64,000 nt of DNA from CAXMQZ01 sp963719055. GTDB taxonomy: Bacteria; Acidobacteriota; Thermoanaerobaculia; Multivoradales; JAHEKO01. Shown here piece by piece: positions 1 to 9,728 of this stretch (position 1 is its first letter; every line of letters starts with the position of its first letter). The translations under genes and the position numbers were made by a program. A model generated the notes under the pieces. It was not told the DNA's origin and did no database searches. It saw only the letters and a program-made list of their open reading frames with translations. The stretch spans positions 124,001 through 188,000 of the forward strand of contig CAVRAU010000023.1 in NCBI GenBank assembly GCA_963719055.1. Reading direction: 5' to 3'.

Positions 1-116
1 TCGATCTCCGCAACCCGATCCGGTGGGGGTACCGAAGATCCGCAATCGGTGATCCACAGCGACATCACTACCAACAGACCAAGGGTCGCGACAGGAGAAT
101 CTGCGCACCCGCTCAA
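1..116 (-). CDS. N-terminal fragment of a putative exported protein or lipoprotein
   Basis: Partial gene running off the left edge. Reading from a TTG codon that overlaps the mfd stop (TTGA, positions 113-116) gives a short N-terminus, a hydrophobic stretch (ATLGLLVVMSLWITDC) and then a Ser/Pro-rich linker. This resembles a signal peptide, possibly with a lipoprotein cysteine, although the residues before Cys are not a good lipobox. The 4-base overlap suggests translational coupling to mfd. In related genomes a SurA/PpiC-type peptidyl-prolyl isomerase often follows mfd, but only about 38 codons are visible, so the product cannot be identified here. The frame and start are inferred. Confidence 0.35.
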   Translation of the reverse strand, partial: MSGCADSPVATLGLLVVMSLWITDCGSSVPPPDRVAEI

Positions 117-3100
117 GGGTCGGCTTCCTGTGGCACCTGCAGCTGCTGCAGGACATCCTGCGCCTGCTCGCCGACCGGACGGTCCGCTTGGCGATCCACC
201 GACAGGACCCCCGATGGGCTGAAACTCATGCCCGATCTCTCAGAGACGATCCTCACCAGATGGTCCACGTCGACCCGAGCATCGCGTCGCAATCGGAACT
301 GCAGCTGGGTTCCGCTGAGCGAGATCGACTGGACTCTCAGCGCCTCTGCCTGCCGCTTGAGCGCCGCCATATTCAAGAGCTGATAGACCTGGGGCGGTGG
401 CGGCCCGAATCGATCTCGCAGCTCGGCGATCATCTCCTCGTCGGCGACCTCGCCGGCACCGATGCGGCGATAGAGCTCCATGCGAAGATTGGCGTCGCCC
501 AGATACTCTTCGGGTATGGCCGTGGGCAGCGGCAGATCGATAGCCACGGCAGGGGCTTCTTCGACGGTCTCTCCCCGCAGCTCTCGGACCGTGTCTTCAA
601 GCATCCTGAGATAGGTCTCGATACCGACGGCCGCGATATGCCCGCTCTGCTCGGGACCCAGCAGATTGCCGGCACCCCGGATCTCCAGATCTCGCGCCGC
701 GACCCTGAATCCGGCTCCCAGCTCCGTGAACTCCCGCAGGGCCCGCAGCCGTTTGCTGGCCTCCTCCGAGAGTACCCGATCGGTCGGTACCACCAGATAA
801 CAGTAAGCCAGCTGATTGCTGCGTCCGACTCTGCCGCGCAGCTGATAGAGCTGTGCCAAACCGAAGCGCTCGGCACGGTACACGATAATCGTATTGACAT
901 TGGGGATGTCGATCCCGTTCTCGATGATGGTGGTCGCCAGAAGTAGATCGAACTCCTTGTTCTTGAAGGCGTGCATCCGGGCGGCCAGCTCGTTTTCATC
1001 GAGCTGCCCATGGCCGATCGTCAGCTTGAGATCCGGCACGACCTCCTGCAGATAGGCCGCGAACTGCTCGATACCCTCGACCCGGTTGTAGACAAAGAAG
1101 ACCTGTCCCTGCCGCTCGCGCTCGAACTCGATCGCCTCCCGCAGGAGCTCGGCCGTGAGAGGAACAATCGCGGTCTCCACCGCCATGCGATCGCGAGGTG
1201 GAGTCTCGATCACCGACAGGTCCCGGACTCCGGCCAGCGACAGCTGCAAGGTGCGCGGCACTGGCGTGGCCGACATCGCCAAGACGTGGACGTTCTTCTT
1301 GAGCTCGCGCAACCTCTCCTTCTGGGCGACACCGAATCGTTGCTCCTCGTCGACGATGAGCAGCGCCAGATTCGGGATCTTCATGTCTCGACTCAGCAGC
1401 CGGTGGGTGCCGATGAGGATGTCCACCTTTGCCCGCCTCCAGCGCCTCCCTGATCTCGCGCACCTCGCGGGCGAGCGCCGCCGGGAGACCATTTCGATCC
1501 GCACGGGATGCCCGGCGAATCGACGCTGAAAGGTCTCCAGATGTTGATCCGCGAGAATGGTCGTGGGCGCCAGGACCGCCACCTGGAAACCGCTCTCCAC
1601 CACCTTGAAGGCGGCCCGCATGGCCACCTCGGTCTTGCCGAAACCCACATCGCCACAGAGCAGGCGATCCATGGGACGTTCCGATTCCAGATCCTCCTTG
1701 ATCGCCTGGATGACGGTCAGCTGATCCTCCGTCTCTTCGAAATCGAACGCGGCCTCGAACTGAGCCAGCAGATCGCTCTCGGGGCCCATGGAAGGGGCGG
1801 AGGCCAACTGCCTCTCGGCGTAGAGCCGCACCAGGTCGCTGGCGAGCTTCTGCATGCTCCGCTTGACCTTCTCTTTGGTGCGCACCCAGGAGCTGCCACC
1901 CAGACGATCCAACCGGGGTGAGACACCTTCGATCCCGCTGTAGCGTTGAATCTGATCGATGCGACTCAGGGGCAGCAACAGACGGCGGCCATCCGAATAG
2001 GCGACCTCCATGACCTCCACATCCGTGGGTCCCCCGGCGACGCGCAGCGCGTCCAGGGAGGGAGGCAACTCGCCTTCCGGGCTGCCGTCGCCGCCGACCG
2101 CTCGCAAGCCCACGAACTGACCGATTCCATGATCGGCATGGACGATGAAATCGCCGAGACGCAGATCCCGCAGATCGGAAACAAACGGCCCGAATCGCCG
2201 ACGCGACGGCTCGGGGCCGACCCGGCGTCACCCGGGGAAACAGCTGACGCTCGCCAAACACCACGACGCCGGCAGACGGCAGGCGAAATCCGCGTCTGAG
2301 CTCGCCATCGACCAACTCCACACCGCCACTGCCGAGGGGGATCTTCTGCTGCTGGCACCATTGCTCGAGCCGCGGCCAGTGCTCGCTGGGGCTGACCAGC
2401 AGCAGGCGCTCACCACGAGCCCTGGCGGTTTCGATCTCGCGCGGAAAGCGGGGCAGCTGACCGTGAAACAGATCCGTCAACCGGGCGCCAAAATCCACGC
2501 TGCTCCTCGACCCGTCGCTCACCCCATCGACCAGCCGGATCGGCGCCTCGCTCAAGATGCCGTCGACCACCTCGCCGGTTTGCTCCAGATGTTCCGGCGA
2601 CACGGTCAACATTCCACGCGCCATCTGACCCTCGAAGTCCATATCGAGCTGGTGCAGATGGTGCTTCCTCTCCGTCTCCAGGACGACGGGTGACACCGCG
2701 ACCACGAGGGCTCCCTCGAGCCAGTCTCCGAGACCCACGGTCCGCGAGGCCAGCAGAGGAAGATAGTTCTCCCAGCCAGGGAATCTGCCCCGCTGCCGCA
2801 GAGACTCCAGGGCATCGGCGCCAAGGGCCCCGCCAGCTCCTCCCTTCTCGACCAGAAGATCGGCGAGCTCCAGGGCCTCGGTTTCACCGGCGGGGAACAG
2901 TGACAGGGGCATCACGGTCAGCCGCTCCAGCGCCGCCAGGGATCGCTGATCCACCGGATCAAATTCACGAATGGATTCCACCGTATCGCCGAACAGGTCC
3001 AACCGTACGGGTCCGCCGAGACCCGGTGTGAAGAGATCGAAGATCCCTCCGCGGACTGCGAAGTCGCCCGTCTCGCTGACCAAATCGGTGCGGTGATAGC

Positions 3101-3569
3101 CAAAGCGGGTCAGATGGTCCACCAGACCTTCCACGGTGACCTCATCTCCCGACTCGATCTCCAGGAGCGCCGACCGGAAGATCTCCGGTGCAGGTAGCCG
3201 TCGGAAGAGCGCCCGCGGGGTGCAGACCATCGTCTGCAGATCCTGGGTCAGCAGCTGGTGGAGGGCCACCGACTCCACGGCGCGAACCTGCAGGGAAAGG
3301 TCGGTTTCCTGATAGGGGCTCAGGGAGGGCGACGAGAAATACGCCGCCGAGGCCCCCATCAACTCCGCGGACTCGACCCAGGCCAGTCCATCCGCTTCAT
3401 GCGGTACGACAATCAACAGGGTTCGATCCAGCTCGGCGGCGAGAGCCTCGCACACCCAGGCCGCAGCTGGGATTGGCAGCCCCTCCATGGCCCCCAGGTC
3501 GGCCTTCAGGGCCTGCATCTGAGGGCTGGAAGACAGCACCCGAAGCGCATCTGCGAGAGGCGGAGCCAT
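113..3569 (-). CDS. mfd: Transcription-repair coupling factor Mfd (frameshifted)
   Basis: Superfamily 2 DNA translocase that removes stalled RNA polymerase and recruits UvrA. In order: a UvrB-like N-terminal module, the CarD-like RNA-polymerase interaction domain (YSDGRRLLLPLSRIDQIQRY), the ATPase with Walker A LLCGDVGFGKTEVA and Walker B LIVDEEQRFG, the ATP-hydrolysis motif SATPVPRTLQ, and the C-terminal D7 region. The corrected length of about 1,150 residues matches the family. The reading is broken near 2215 (run of C) and by a compensating deletion/insertion pair near 1470 and 1433 that scrambles about 11 residues. Start ATG 3569 is chosen from the conserved beginning; GTG 3575 is an alternative. 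It is divergent from the antiporter gene. Identity is secure; the frameshifts look technical. Confidence 0.93.
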
Positions 3570-3672
3570 TTTCACGGCACCCAGTCTACCCTCCACGATC
3601 CCGAGATCGGCAGCTCCCTGCTGCCAGGTGTTTTCTTGCCCGATGGGTCTTGGTAGGATGAGCCAATTCTCC

Positions 3673-5094
3673 ATGAAGACACTCCTATCCATCGCTCTAT
3701 TGATCGCCGTTGCCGGTCTCCTCTTGCCCATGTGGGCCGCTGGCAGTGAAAGCTCCACCGAGGCCACGGAACCGGCACATGCGTCGACAGATGAGCCGGG
3801 TGCCCAAGAGGAAGGTCACGGGGGCGGTGGACACGCGAGTCCGGTGACGCCCGTTCTCCTGGGTCTCGTCATCATCATGATCGCCGCCAAGGTCGGTGGC
3901 GAGATCGCCGAGCGCCTCAGCCAACCCGCGGTGTTGGGGGAGTTGGTGGCGGGGGTGATCCTGGGCAATCTGGTGTTGTTGGGCTACCACGGACTCGACT
4001 TCCTGGCGACCAACGAAGGTATCGCCATCATCGCCGAGATCGGTGTGGTGCTGTTGCTCTTCGAGGTCGGCCTCGAGTCCAACGTTCGAGAGATGATGTC
4101 GGTGGGCACGTCGAGCCTCCTGGTGGCTATCCTCGGTGTGGTCGCCCCGTTCTTCCTCGGCTGGGGCGTGTCCGCCTGGATGCTCCCCAACGAGGACATC
4201 CTCGTCCACATCTTCATCGGTGCGACCCTCTGCGCTACGAGCGTCGGCATCACGGCCCGGGTCCTCACCGATCTGGGCAAGGTCACCACCCGCGAAGCGA
4301 AGATCATCCTGGGTGCTGCCGTCATCGACGATGTCCTGGGGCTGGTGATCCTGGCCGTGGTCTCGGGGGTGATCAGCGCTGCCAACACCGGTGGTCAACT
4401 GGCCAGCACCGACGTGCTCATCATCGTGGGCAAGGCGGCGGGCTTTCTGGTGGCCGCCATCGCCATCGGCTCCTGGCTTTCGCCACGCATGTTCCTGTTG
4501 TGCAGCAAGCTCAAGATCCGTGGCATGCTCTTGACGGTATCCTTGGCGTTCTGCTTCTTCCTGGCCTACTTGGCCAACTCCATCGATCTAGCTCCCATCG
4601 TCGGCGCCTTTGCTGCCGGTCTGGTTCTCGATGAGGCTCACTACAGAAATCATCGCGAGTTGGGAGAGCATGGTCTCGAAGAGCTGATCCACCCCATAGC
4701 CGTGTTCCTGGTACCCGTTTTCTTCGTCCTCATGGGTATCAAGGTCGATCTCTCCACCTTCGGCCAAAAGGGTGTGCTCGGCTTCGCCGCAGCCCTGTCC
4801 GTCGTTGCCATCATCGGCAAGATGATCTGCGCTCTCGGGGTGGTGGAAAAAGGTCTCGATCGAATCTCGGTAGCCGTTGGCATGGTGCCGAGAGGGGAAG
4901 TAGGGCTGATCTTCGCCGGTATCGGTGCCGCGCTCATCCTGCGCGGTGAACCCGTGATATCCGTTCCCGTGTTCTCGGCCGTGGTGATCATGGTGATCGT
5001 CACCACCCTGATGACGCCACCAGTGTTGAAGATCACCCTGGCCAGGGGCGAGAAGATCAAAGCGAGTCGTTCGAAGGTGGAGCCGGAGTCGTAG
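3673..5094 (+). CDS. CPA2-family cation/proton antiporter (KefB/NapA type)
   Basis: Inner-membrane monovalent cation/proton antiporter of the CPA2 group. An N-terminal signal-like segment (MKTLLSIALLIAVAGLL) is followed by a His/Gly/acidic linker and about a dozen hydrophobic segments. The paired aspartates of the ion-binding site are visible in GAAVIDDVLGLV, and family landmarks QPAVLGELVAGVILG and PRGEVGLIFAGIG are present. There is no TrkA-N domain at the C-terminus, so this is a transporter-only version of about 473 residues. Start 3673 places the signal segment first; in-frame ATGs at 3643 and 3658 are alternatives. Its 3' end overlaps convergent ftsB by 38 bp. Substrate (K+ or Na+) cannot be decided from sequence. 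Confidence 0.85.
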   Translation: MKTLLSIALLIAVAGLLLPMWAAGSESSTEATEPAHASTDEPGAQEEGHGGGGHASPVTPVLLGLVIIMIAAKVGGEIAERLSQPAVLGELVAGVILGNLVLLGYHGLDFLATNEGIAIIAEIGVVLLLFEVGLESNVREMMSVGTSSLLVAILGVVAPFFLGWGVSAWMLPNEDILVHIFIGATLCATSVGITARVLTDLGKVTTREAKIILGAAVIDDVLGLVILAVVSGVISAANTGGQLASTDVLIIVGKAAGFLVAAIAIGSWLSPRMFLLCSKLKIRGMLLTVSLAFCFFLAYLANSIDLAPIVGAFAAGLVLDEAHYRNHRELGEHGLEELIHPIAVFLVPVFFVLMGIKVDLSTFGQKGVLGFAAALSVVAIIGKMICALGVVEKGLDRISVAVGMVPRGEVGLIFAGIGAALILRGEPVISVPVFSAVVIMVIVTTLMTPPVLKITLARGEKIKASRSKVEPES

Positions 5095-5404
5095 CGACCC
5101 CCGGCTTCTCGGGCAGGACGACAACCACATCCCCGGGCAACATCATCCGGTACTGCTCCCTGGCCAGTCTTTCGATAGCGGCAGGATCGTCCTGAAGACG
5201 ACGAATCCGCTGTGCCAGCTCCTCGTTGCGTCGCTGGGTCGCTTCGATTTTCGCCTCCAACAGCTCCTGGCGTTGACGGGCGGCCTCCAGATCACGATAG
5301 CTCCCAATGCTGGCGATAGCGAGGAGAAGGAGCAGCGACACCACTACCGCCACCAAAACCGGTGGGTAGGAACGCGTCGTGGGCTTGGGGCTCGTGTCGC
5401 TCAA
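5057..5404 (-). CDS. ftsB: FtsB/DivIC-type septum formation initiator
   Basis: Small bitopic divisome protein of 115 residues. A short cytoplasmic tail and one membrane helix (PVLVAVVVSLLLLLAIASIG, residues about 15-35) precede a coiled coil rich in Glu/Gln/Arg, and the family motif ERLAREQYRMMLPGDVVVV follows. In FtsB the coiled coil pairs with FtsL and connects to FtsQ. The ATG overlaps the enolase stop (ATGA), and eno-ftsB is a common gene order in many bacteria, which supports the call. The C-terminal Pro-rich tail is unremarkable. The gene ends inside the convergent antiporter gene, so the two 3' ends share 38 bp. Confidence 0.9.
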   Translation of the reverse strand: MSDTSPKPTTRSYPPVLVAVVVSLLLLLAIASIGSYRDLEAARQRQELLEAKIEATQRRNEELAQRIRRLQDDPAAIERLAREQYRMMLPGDVVVVLPEKPGVATTPAPPSNDSL

Positions 5405-6702
5405 CTCGACCGACGTGGAAAGGCTTCTGGCCCCGGATACCGAGCCACGCCTTCCAACTCCTCCTCGATACGCAGTAGTCGATTGTACTTCGCTACGCGG
5501 TCGCTGCGGCAGGGAGCTCCGGTCTTGATCTGACCCGCTCGGGTCGCCACCGCCAGATCCGCGATGGTGGTGTCCTCGGTCTCACCGGAGCGGTGACTGA
5601 TGACGTTGGTGTAGGCGTGGGTCTTGGCGAGCTCGACCGCCTCGAGCGTCTCCGTCACCGTGCCGATCTGGTTCAGCTTCACCAACAGGGCGTTGGCCAG
5701 GCCAGCGCGAATCCCCTTGGCCAGGATCTCCGGATTGGTCACGAACAGATCGTCACCGACCAGCTGGACGCGCTGCCCCAGCGCTGCCGTCATCTCGCCC
5801 CAGCCATCCCAATCGTCCTCGGCCAGACCATCCTCGATGGAAACCAACGGGTAGGCATCGAGCCATTCACTGTAGAGGGCGATGAGATCGGCAGCCGCCA
5901 GACCCGAGCGGCCTTCACCGGCAAGCTCGTACTGCACCGCGCCCTCTTCACGACCGGCGACCAACTCGCTGGCCGCTACGTCCAGCGCCAGACTGATCTG
6001 GTCGCCCGGCTGATACCCGGCCTGGGCAATGGCTTCCATCAGCAGATCCAGCGCCTCGCGATTGCTCTCGAGATTGGGGGCGAAGCCCCCTTCGTCGCCG
6101 ACTGCTGTCGCCAAACCACGCTTCTTCAGCACGGACTTCAAGACATGGTAGACCTCGGTGCCGGCGCGCAGCGCCTCGGCAAAGGAGCCGAAGCCCATGG
6201 GGACCAGCATGAATTCCTGAATATCCACGGAGTTGTCGGCGTGCACCCCACCGTTGAGCACGTTGAGCTGCGGTATCGGCAGAAGGGTGGCCCCGGGTCC
6301 ACCAAGGTAGGCATAGAGCGACAGACCGCTGGCATCGGCTGCGGCTTTGGCCACCGCCATGGAGACACCCAGGATCGAGTTGGCACCTAGACGCCCCTTG
6401 TTCGGGGTGCCATCCAGATCCACCATGACCCGGTCGATCACCGCCTGATCCCGGGCATCCATCCCCTCGACTGCCGGCGCGATCTCTTCCTCGATGTGAC
6501 CGACGGCTTTGCCCACGCCCTTGCCACCAAAACGTTCATCCCCGTCACGCAGCTCCAAGGCCTCGCGGGTCCCCGTGGAAGCACCTGAAGGCACTGCTGC
6601 ACGGCCGACAGCGCCACTCTCCAGAAGACAATCCACCTCCAGGGTGGGATTGCCCCGTGAATCCAATATCTCCCGTCCAACGATTTCCTCGATTTCAAAC
6701 AT
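5401..6702 (-). CDS. eno: Enolase
   Basis: Phosphopyruvate hydratase of glycolysis, 433 residues, full family length. Landmarks: the N-terminal opening EIVGREILDSRGNPTLEV, catalytic loop PSGASTG, GDEGGFAPNL, the Mg2+ ligands in SLALDVAASE and SIEDGLAEDDW, the catalytic lysine in LLVKLNQIGT, and the signature SHRSGETEDTTIADLAV. ATG 6702 is preceded by a good ribosome-binding site (GAGGGGA, about 5 bases upstream); a longer frame to 6732 adds ten non-conserved residues. It is first in the eno-ftsB pair. No frameshift. Confidence 0.98.
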   Translation of the reverse strand: MFEIEEIVGREILDSRGNPTLEVDCLLESGAVGRAAVPSGASTGTREALELRDGDERFGGKGVGKAVGHIEEEIAPAVEGMDARDQAVIDRVMVDLDGTPNKGRLGANSILGVSMAVAKAAADASGLSLYAYLGGPGATLLPIPQLNVLNGGVHADNSVDIQEFMLVPMGFGSFAEALRAGTEVYHVLKSVLKKRGLATAVGDEGGFAPNLESNREALDLLMEAIAQAGYQPGDQISLALDVAASELVAGREEGAVQYELAGEGRSGLAAADLIALYSEWLDAYPLVSIEDGLAEDDWDGWGEMTAALGQRVQLVGDDLFVTNPEILAKGIRAGLANALLVKLNQIGTVTETLEAVELAKTHAYTNVISHRSGETEDTTIADLAVATRAGQIKTGAPCRSDRVAKYNRLLRIEEELEGVARYPGPEAFPRRSS

Positions 6703-6834
6703 CGCTTTCCCCTCGAATTTCCACTCGGGCAAGATGGGTCCCCAGGATCATCGTCGCCAAGGGTACCGACAATCGGGGCTCGCCTCAATACTCGGATCCG
6801 GCCGAGTTCGAATTTGCTCTATCGAAAAATGAGT

Positions 6835-6863
6835 TTGACTTGACTTTGTCCCTATGCCAAGAT
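6835..6863 (+). promoter_or_regulatory. Possible sigma-70 promoter for the initiator tRNA
   Basis: TTGACT at 6835-6840 followed after 17 bases by CAAGAT (6858-6863), ending 13 bases before the tRNA. The -35 matches 5 of 6 consensus positions, the -10 only 3 of 6. A second overlapping TTGACT at 6840 makes spacing ambiguous. Position fits a tRNA promoter, but the -10 is weak. Confidence 0.3.
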
Positions 6864-6876
6864 CTGTTCTCTTTGG

Positions 6877-6954
<78 letters not shown>

Positions 6955-6963
6955 GTTTCCTAC

Positions 6964-6993
6964 GAAGCCGCGCCAGCCGCGGCTTCTTTCTTT
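6964..6993 (+). terminator. Rho-independent terminator after tRNA-fMet
   Basis: Perfect 9-bp stem GAAGCCGCG (6964-6972) / CGCGGCTTC (6978-6986) with a 5-base loop, followed directly by TTTCTTT. It separates the tRNA from yqgE. Confidence 0.85.
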
Positions 6994-7050
6994 CCTGCCA
7001 CGAGCCTGGCGACGCCTCGCGGCTCGAATCCACGCTAAGATGGAGGCAGC

Positions 7051-7650
7051 ATGACCGACTCGGCACCCGATCTCCAGGCGCCGGTGCTCCTCTTGGCGAT
7101 GCCCCAGGTTCTGGACCCGTTCTTTCATCGCAGCGTGGTTCTGCTGCTCCATCACACCGAGGAAGGGAGCTTCGGTTTCGTCGTCAATCGACCCACCGAG
7201 CTTCGACTGGCCGAAATCCTGGCAGGGATGGAGATCGCCTGGCACGGCATCGACGACGCCTTGGCCTTTTTCGGCGGCCCGGTGCAGTCGCAGATGGGCA
7301 CGGTCATGTTCAGCCTTTCGGTGGGTGAGAGATTCGATCTCGACTCGTTGGAAGGGCTGACCGAAGTGGGGCCGGGGATTCTCATCAGCCAGCAATCGGA
7401 CGATCTCGGACGCCTGGCGGCCAAGCCGCCCCTGTGTCTGCGTCTCTTTCTCGGCTACGCGGGTTGGGGTGCCGGTCAACTGGTCGAGGAGATCGTTCGC
7501 AACGACTGGCTCACCGCCCCGGTGACCAACGAGTTGCTGTTTTCCGACCAACCCGAGAAGGTCTGGGAAGAGGCGCTCCGATCCGTTGGAGTCGACCCTT
7601 CGACGTTGCCCGCCTGGACACCTCCGGCGGAGAAAGAGGAGACCAATTGA
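7051..7650 (+). CDS. YqgE/AlgH family protein (UPF0301)
   Basis: 199-residue member of the YqgE/AlgH family, a single-domain cytoplasmic protein whose biochemical role is still unclear (AlgH was first named from alginate regulation in Pseudomonas). Conserved features: LLLAMPQVLDPFFHRSVVLL near the N-terminus, GFVVNRPTE, the FGGPVQ segment, and LFLGYAGWGAGQLVEEI. ATG 7051 has a strong GGAGG site. It starts a tight run with the small membrane protein (ATTGA overlap) and nth (ATGA overlap), so the three are probably co-transcribed. Confidence 0.92.
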   Translation: MTDSAPDLQAPVLLLAMPQVLDPFFHRSVVLLLHHTEEGSFGFVVNRPTELRLAEILAGMEIAWHGIDDALAFFGGPVQSQMGTVMFSLSVGERFDLDSLEGLTEVGPGILISQQSDDLGRLAAKPPLCLRLFLGYAGWGAGQLVEEIVRNDWLTAPVTNELLFSDQPEKVWEEALRSVGVDPSTLPAWTPPAEKEETN

Positions 7651-7988
7651 GAGCCATCATTCAGATTCTGCTCAACGGACTCGCCATACTTCTGGTCGCC
7701 CGGGTCGTGCCTGGGATCCACTATGAAGGCGACTGGATCTACCTGCTGTTGACCGGCGTGGTGTTCGGTCTCCTCAATCTGACCGTAAAGCCACTGGTGA
7801 CAGTGCTTTCCCTGCCCGTTGTCGTCCTTTCGCTGGGGCTGTTCTTCATCGTCATCAACGGGTTCATTCTCTATGTGGCGTCCTGGCTTCTTGACGGGCT
7901 CACCATCGATGGTTGTGGTGCTGCGCTGCTGGGAGGCCTGGTTATCGCGTTGTTCAACTGGGTCGTTCGGGCTTTCGACAAGGAATGA
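7647..7988 (+). CDS. Small membrane protein, phage-holin-4 superfamily (YvlD-like)
   Basis: 113 residues, almost entirely hydrophobic, with four predicted membrane segments: IIQILLNGLAILLVARVV, YLLLTGVVFGLLNLTV, VLSLPVVVLSLGLFFIVING and AALLGGLVIALFNWVV. Spacing and the VPGIHYEG and KPLVTVLSLP motifs match the YvlD/phage_holin_4_2 family of chromosomal membrane proteins, whose function is unknown; the name does not imply a phage gene. A TTG start at 7647 overlaps the yqgE stop (TTGA) and is preferred over longer in-frame versions that would run inside yqgE. The stop overlaps the nth ATG. Confidence 0.85.
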   Translation: MRAIIQILLNGLAILLVARVVPGIHYEGDWIYLLLTGVVFGLLNLTVKPLVTVLSLPVVVLSLGLFFIVINGFILYVASWLLDGLTIDGCGAALLGGLVIALFNWVVRAFDKE

Positions 7989-8686
7989 GCCCCGGCCTCA
8001 ACAAGGTGGCAACTCCGCGGCTGACCCCGGCCGGGGCGAAGCGGGAGTCCAAGGCACGCAAGCGTCAGCGGACAGAGGAAATCCTCACGCGCCTGACCGA
8101 GGAGTACCCAGGTGCCGACTGCGCCTTGATCCACGAGAACCCTTTCGAGCTGCTGGTGGCAACGATTCTGTCGGCGCAGTGCACCGACAAGAGAGTCAAC
8201 ATGGTGACACCGGCTCTCTTCGAGCGCTTCCCCACCCCCGCCGCCATGGCCGCGGCCGACCTGGGCGAGCTCGAAGAGCTCATTCGCACGACGGGGTTCT
8301 TTCGCAACAAGGCCCGCTCGCTCAAGGGTGTTGGACAGGCCTTGGTTGCCGACCACGGAGGCCAGGTTCCAAGCACCATGGCAGAGCTCCATGCTCTTCC
8401 GGGCGTCGGTCGCAAAACGGCCAACGTCGTGCTTGGCAATGCCTTCGGTATCGATGAAGGGGTCGTGGTGGACACCCATGTCCAGCGACTTTCAGGTCTC
8501 CTGGGGCTGACTCTCCAGAAGACCCCTGAGAAGATCGAGGTCGATCTGATGGACCTGGTGCCCAGCGATCACTGGACCCTCTGGTCCCATCTATTGATTC
8601 TGCACGGCCGCAGTGTATGCAAGGCTCGGCGCCCACTCTGTGATCAATGTGTGCTGCTGGATCTCTGCCCATCGGCCACAACGTGA
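7985..8686 (+). CDS. nth: Endonuclease III
   Basis: Base-excision-repair DNA glycosylase/AP lyase for oxidised pyrimidines, 233 residues. The helix-hairpin-helix ELHALPGVGRKTANVVLG contains the catalytic lysine (K144) and VDTHVQR the catalytic aspartate (D163). The C-terminal [4Fe-4S] cluster motif is C-x6-C-x2-C-x5-C (CKARRPLC..C.....C). ATG 7985 overlaps the preceding stop as ATGA. A basic N-terminal extension of about 25 residues precedes the conserved core, as in many actinobacterial and acidobacterial homologues. No frameshift. Confidence 0.97.
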   Translation: MSPGLNKVATPRLTPAGAKRESKARKRQRTEEILTRLTEEYPGADCALIHENPFELLVATILSAQCTDKRVNMVTPALFERFPTPAAMAAADLGELEELIRTTGFFRNKARSLKGVGQALVADHGGQVPSTMAELHALPGVGRKTANVVLGNAFGIDEGVVVDTHVQRLSGLLGLTLQKTPEKIEVDLMDLVPSDHWTLWSHLLILHGRSVCKARRPLCDQCVLLDLCPSATT

Positions 8687-8702
8687 GGTACCGAGAACAG
8701 CC

Positions 8703-9447
8703 ATGACTGAAAAGAGAATCGCCGTCGTTACAGGTGCCAGCGCGGGTATCGGTGCCGCTACCGCGGTGGCGCTGTCGCGGGCAGGGATTCCAGACCGTGA
8801 TTGGAGCCCGTCGCGAGGAGAAGCTGCAGCAAGTCGCCGAGGTCGCGGGAGGTCGGTACCATCGTCTCGATGTGACGGATCCGTCCAGCGTGGAAGAGTT
8901 TGTCGCCGCTCTGGATCGAGTCGACGTGCTGGTCAACAACGCCGGCGGCGCCTTGGGGTTGGATCGAGTTCAGGACGCACCCGAAGAGCACTGGCAGCGG
9001 ATGTGGGAGCTCAATTTCATGAGCACGGTGCGACTGACAAAAGCCTTGCTACCCAAACTCCTGGCATCCGGCAACGCTCAGATCATCAACGTCGGCTCCA
9101 CTGCTGGCTTCGAAACCTATCCGGGAGGCGGCGGGTACACGGGTGTCAAGCACGCCGTGCGAGCCCTGACCCGGACCCTGCGGATCGAACTCCTCGGTCA
9201 ACCGGTCCGAGTCACCGAGATCTCCCCCGGTTTGGTCGAGACCGAGTTCTCGATGGTGCGATTCGATCATGACGAGACCAAGGCCAAGGCGGTCTACCAG
9301 GGCATGACGCCGTTGACAGCGGAGGATATCGCCCAAGCCATCGCCTGGGTGGCCACCCGGCCCTCTCACGTCAACATCGACGAGATGGTCATACGACCCC
9401 GGGATCAAGCGACTTCGACTCAAGTGTTTCGCGGAGGAACAGACTGA
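8703..9447 (+). CDS. SDR-family oxidoreductase, YdfG-like (frameshifted)
   Basis: NAD(P)-dependent short-chain dehydrogenase, about 247 residues after correction. The cofactor motif TGASAGIG lies near the N-terminus, then LDVTD, NNAGGALG, and the catalytic Ser...Tyr-x3-Lys (GSTAG...GYTGVKHA). ISPGLVETEFS and ALTAEDIAQAIAWV-like segments and the closing PSHVNIDEMVIRP resemble E. coli YdfG (3-hydroxy acid/L-allo-threonine dehydrogenase). One extra base near 8788, between SRAG and FQTVIGAR, breaks the frame; both halves are clear. Start ATG 8703. Substrate is inferred only from family resemblance. Confidence 0.85.
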
Positions 9448-9665
9448 TGGACAGCAAACGATTTCATGAGGCCTTCGAGCGCCTGCAGGCGTTGGACGAC
9501 ATCTACATCTACAAGGTGCGGCCCCGAGCGGGTGCCATGCGGCGACCCGATATCGATGACATCGCCGAGCAACACAAGAACCTCGCCGAATACACCATCG
9601 GCTTGAAGGAAGTCCTCCACGAGCTCTTCGAGTCCATCGCCACTCCGACCAAGACTGAAACGTAG
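9447..9665 (+). CDS. Small conserved-looking hypothetical protein
   Basis: 72 residues, not recognised. The ATG overlaps the stop of the SDR gene (TGATG), which supports translation. The sequence is soluble, acidic and probably mostly helical: an N-terminal amphipathic helix (RFHEAFERLQALDD), a short basic patch (KVRPRAGAMRR) and a C-terminal helix (HKNLAEYTIGLKEVLHELFES). No signal peptide, membrane segment or cysteine. It may act with the SDR enzyme or simply be a co-transcribed small protein; I cannot assign a role. Confidence 0.6.
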   Translation: MDSKRFHEAFERLQALDDIYIYKVRPRAGAMRRPDIDDIAEQHKNLAEYTIGLKEVLHELFESIATPTKTET

Positions 9666-9728
9666 CTTCGAACCGGCCCCTCCTTCCTGCCGACCGTTGT
9701 CTGCCGGATCTGTGGGAGACGGAATAGA

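Noticed and set aside
7647..7988. Phage holin, suggesting a prophage
   Set aside because: The family name is historical; the gene is coupled to yqgE and nth, and no phage gene, integrase or attachment site is nearby.
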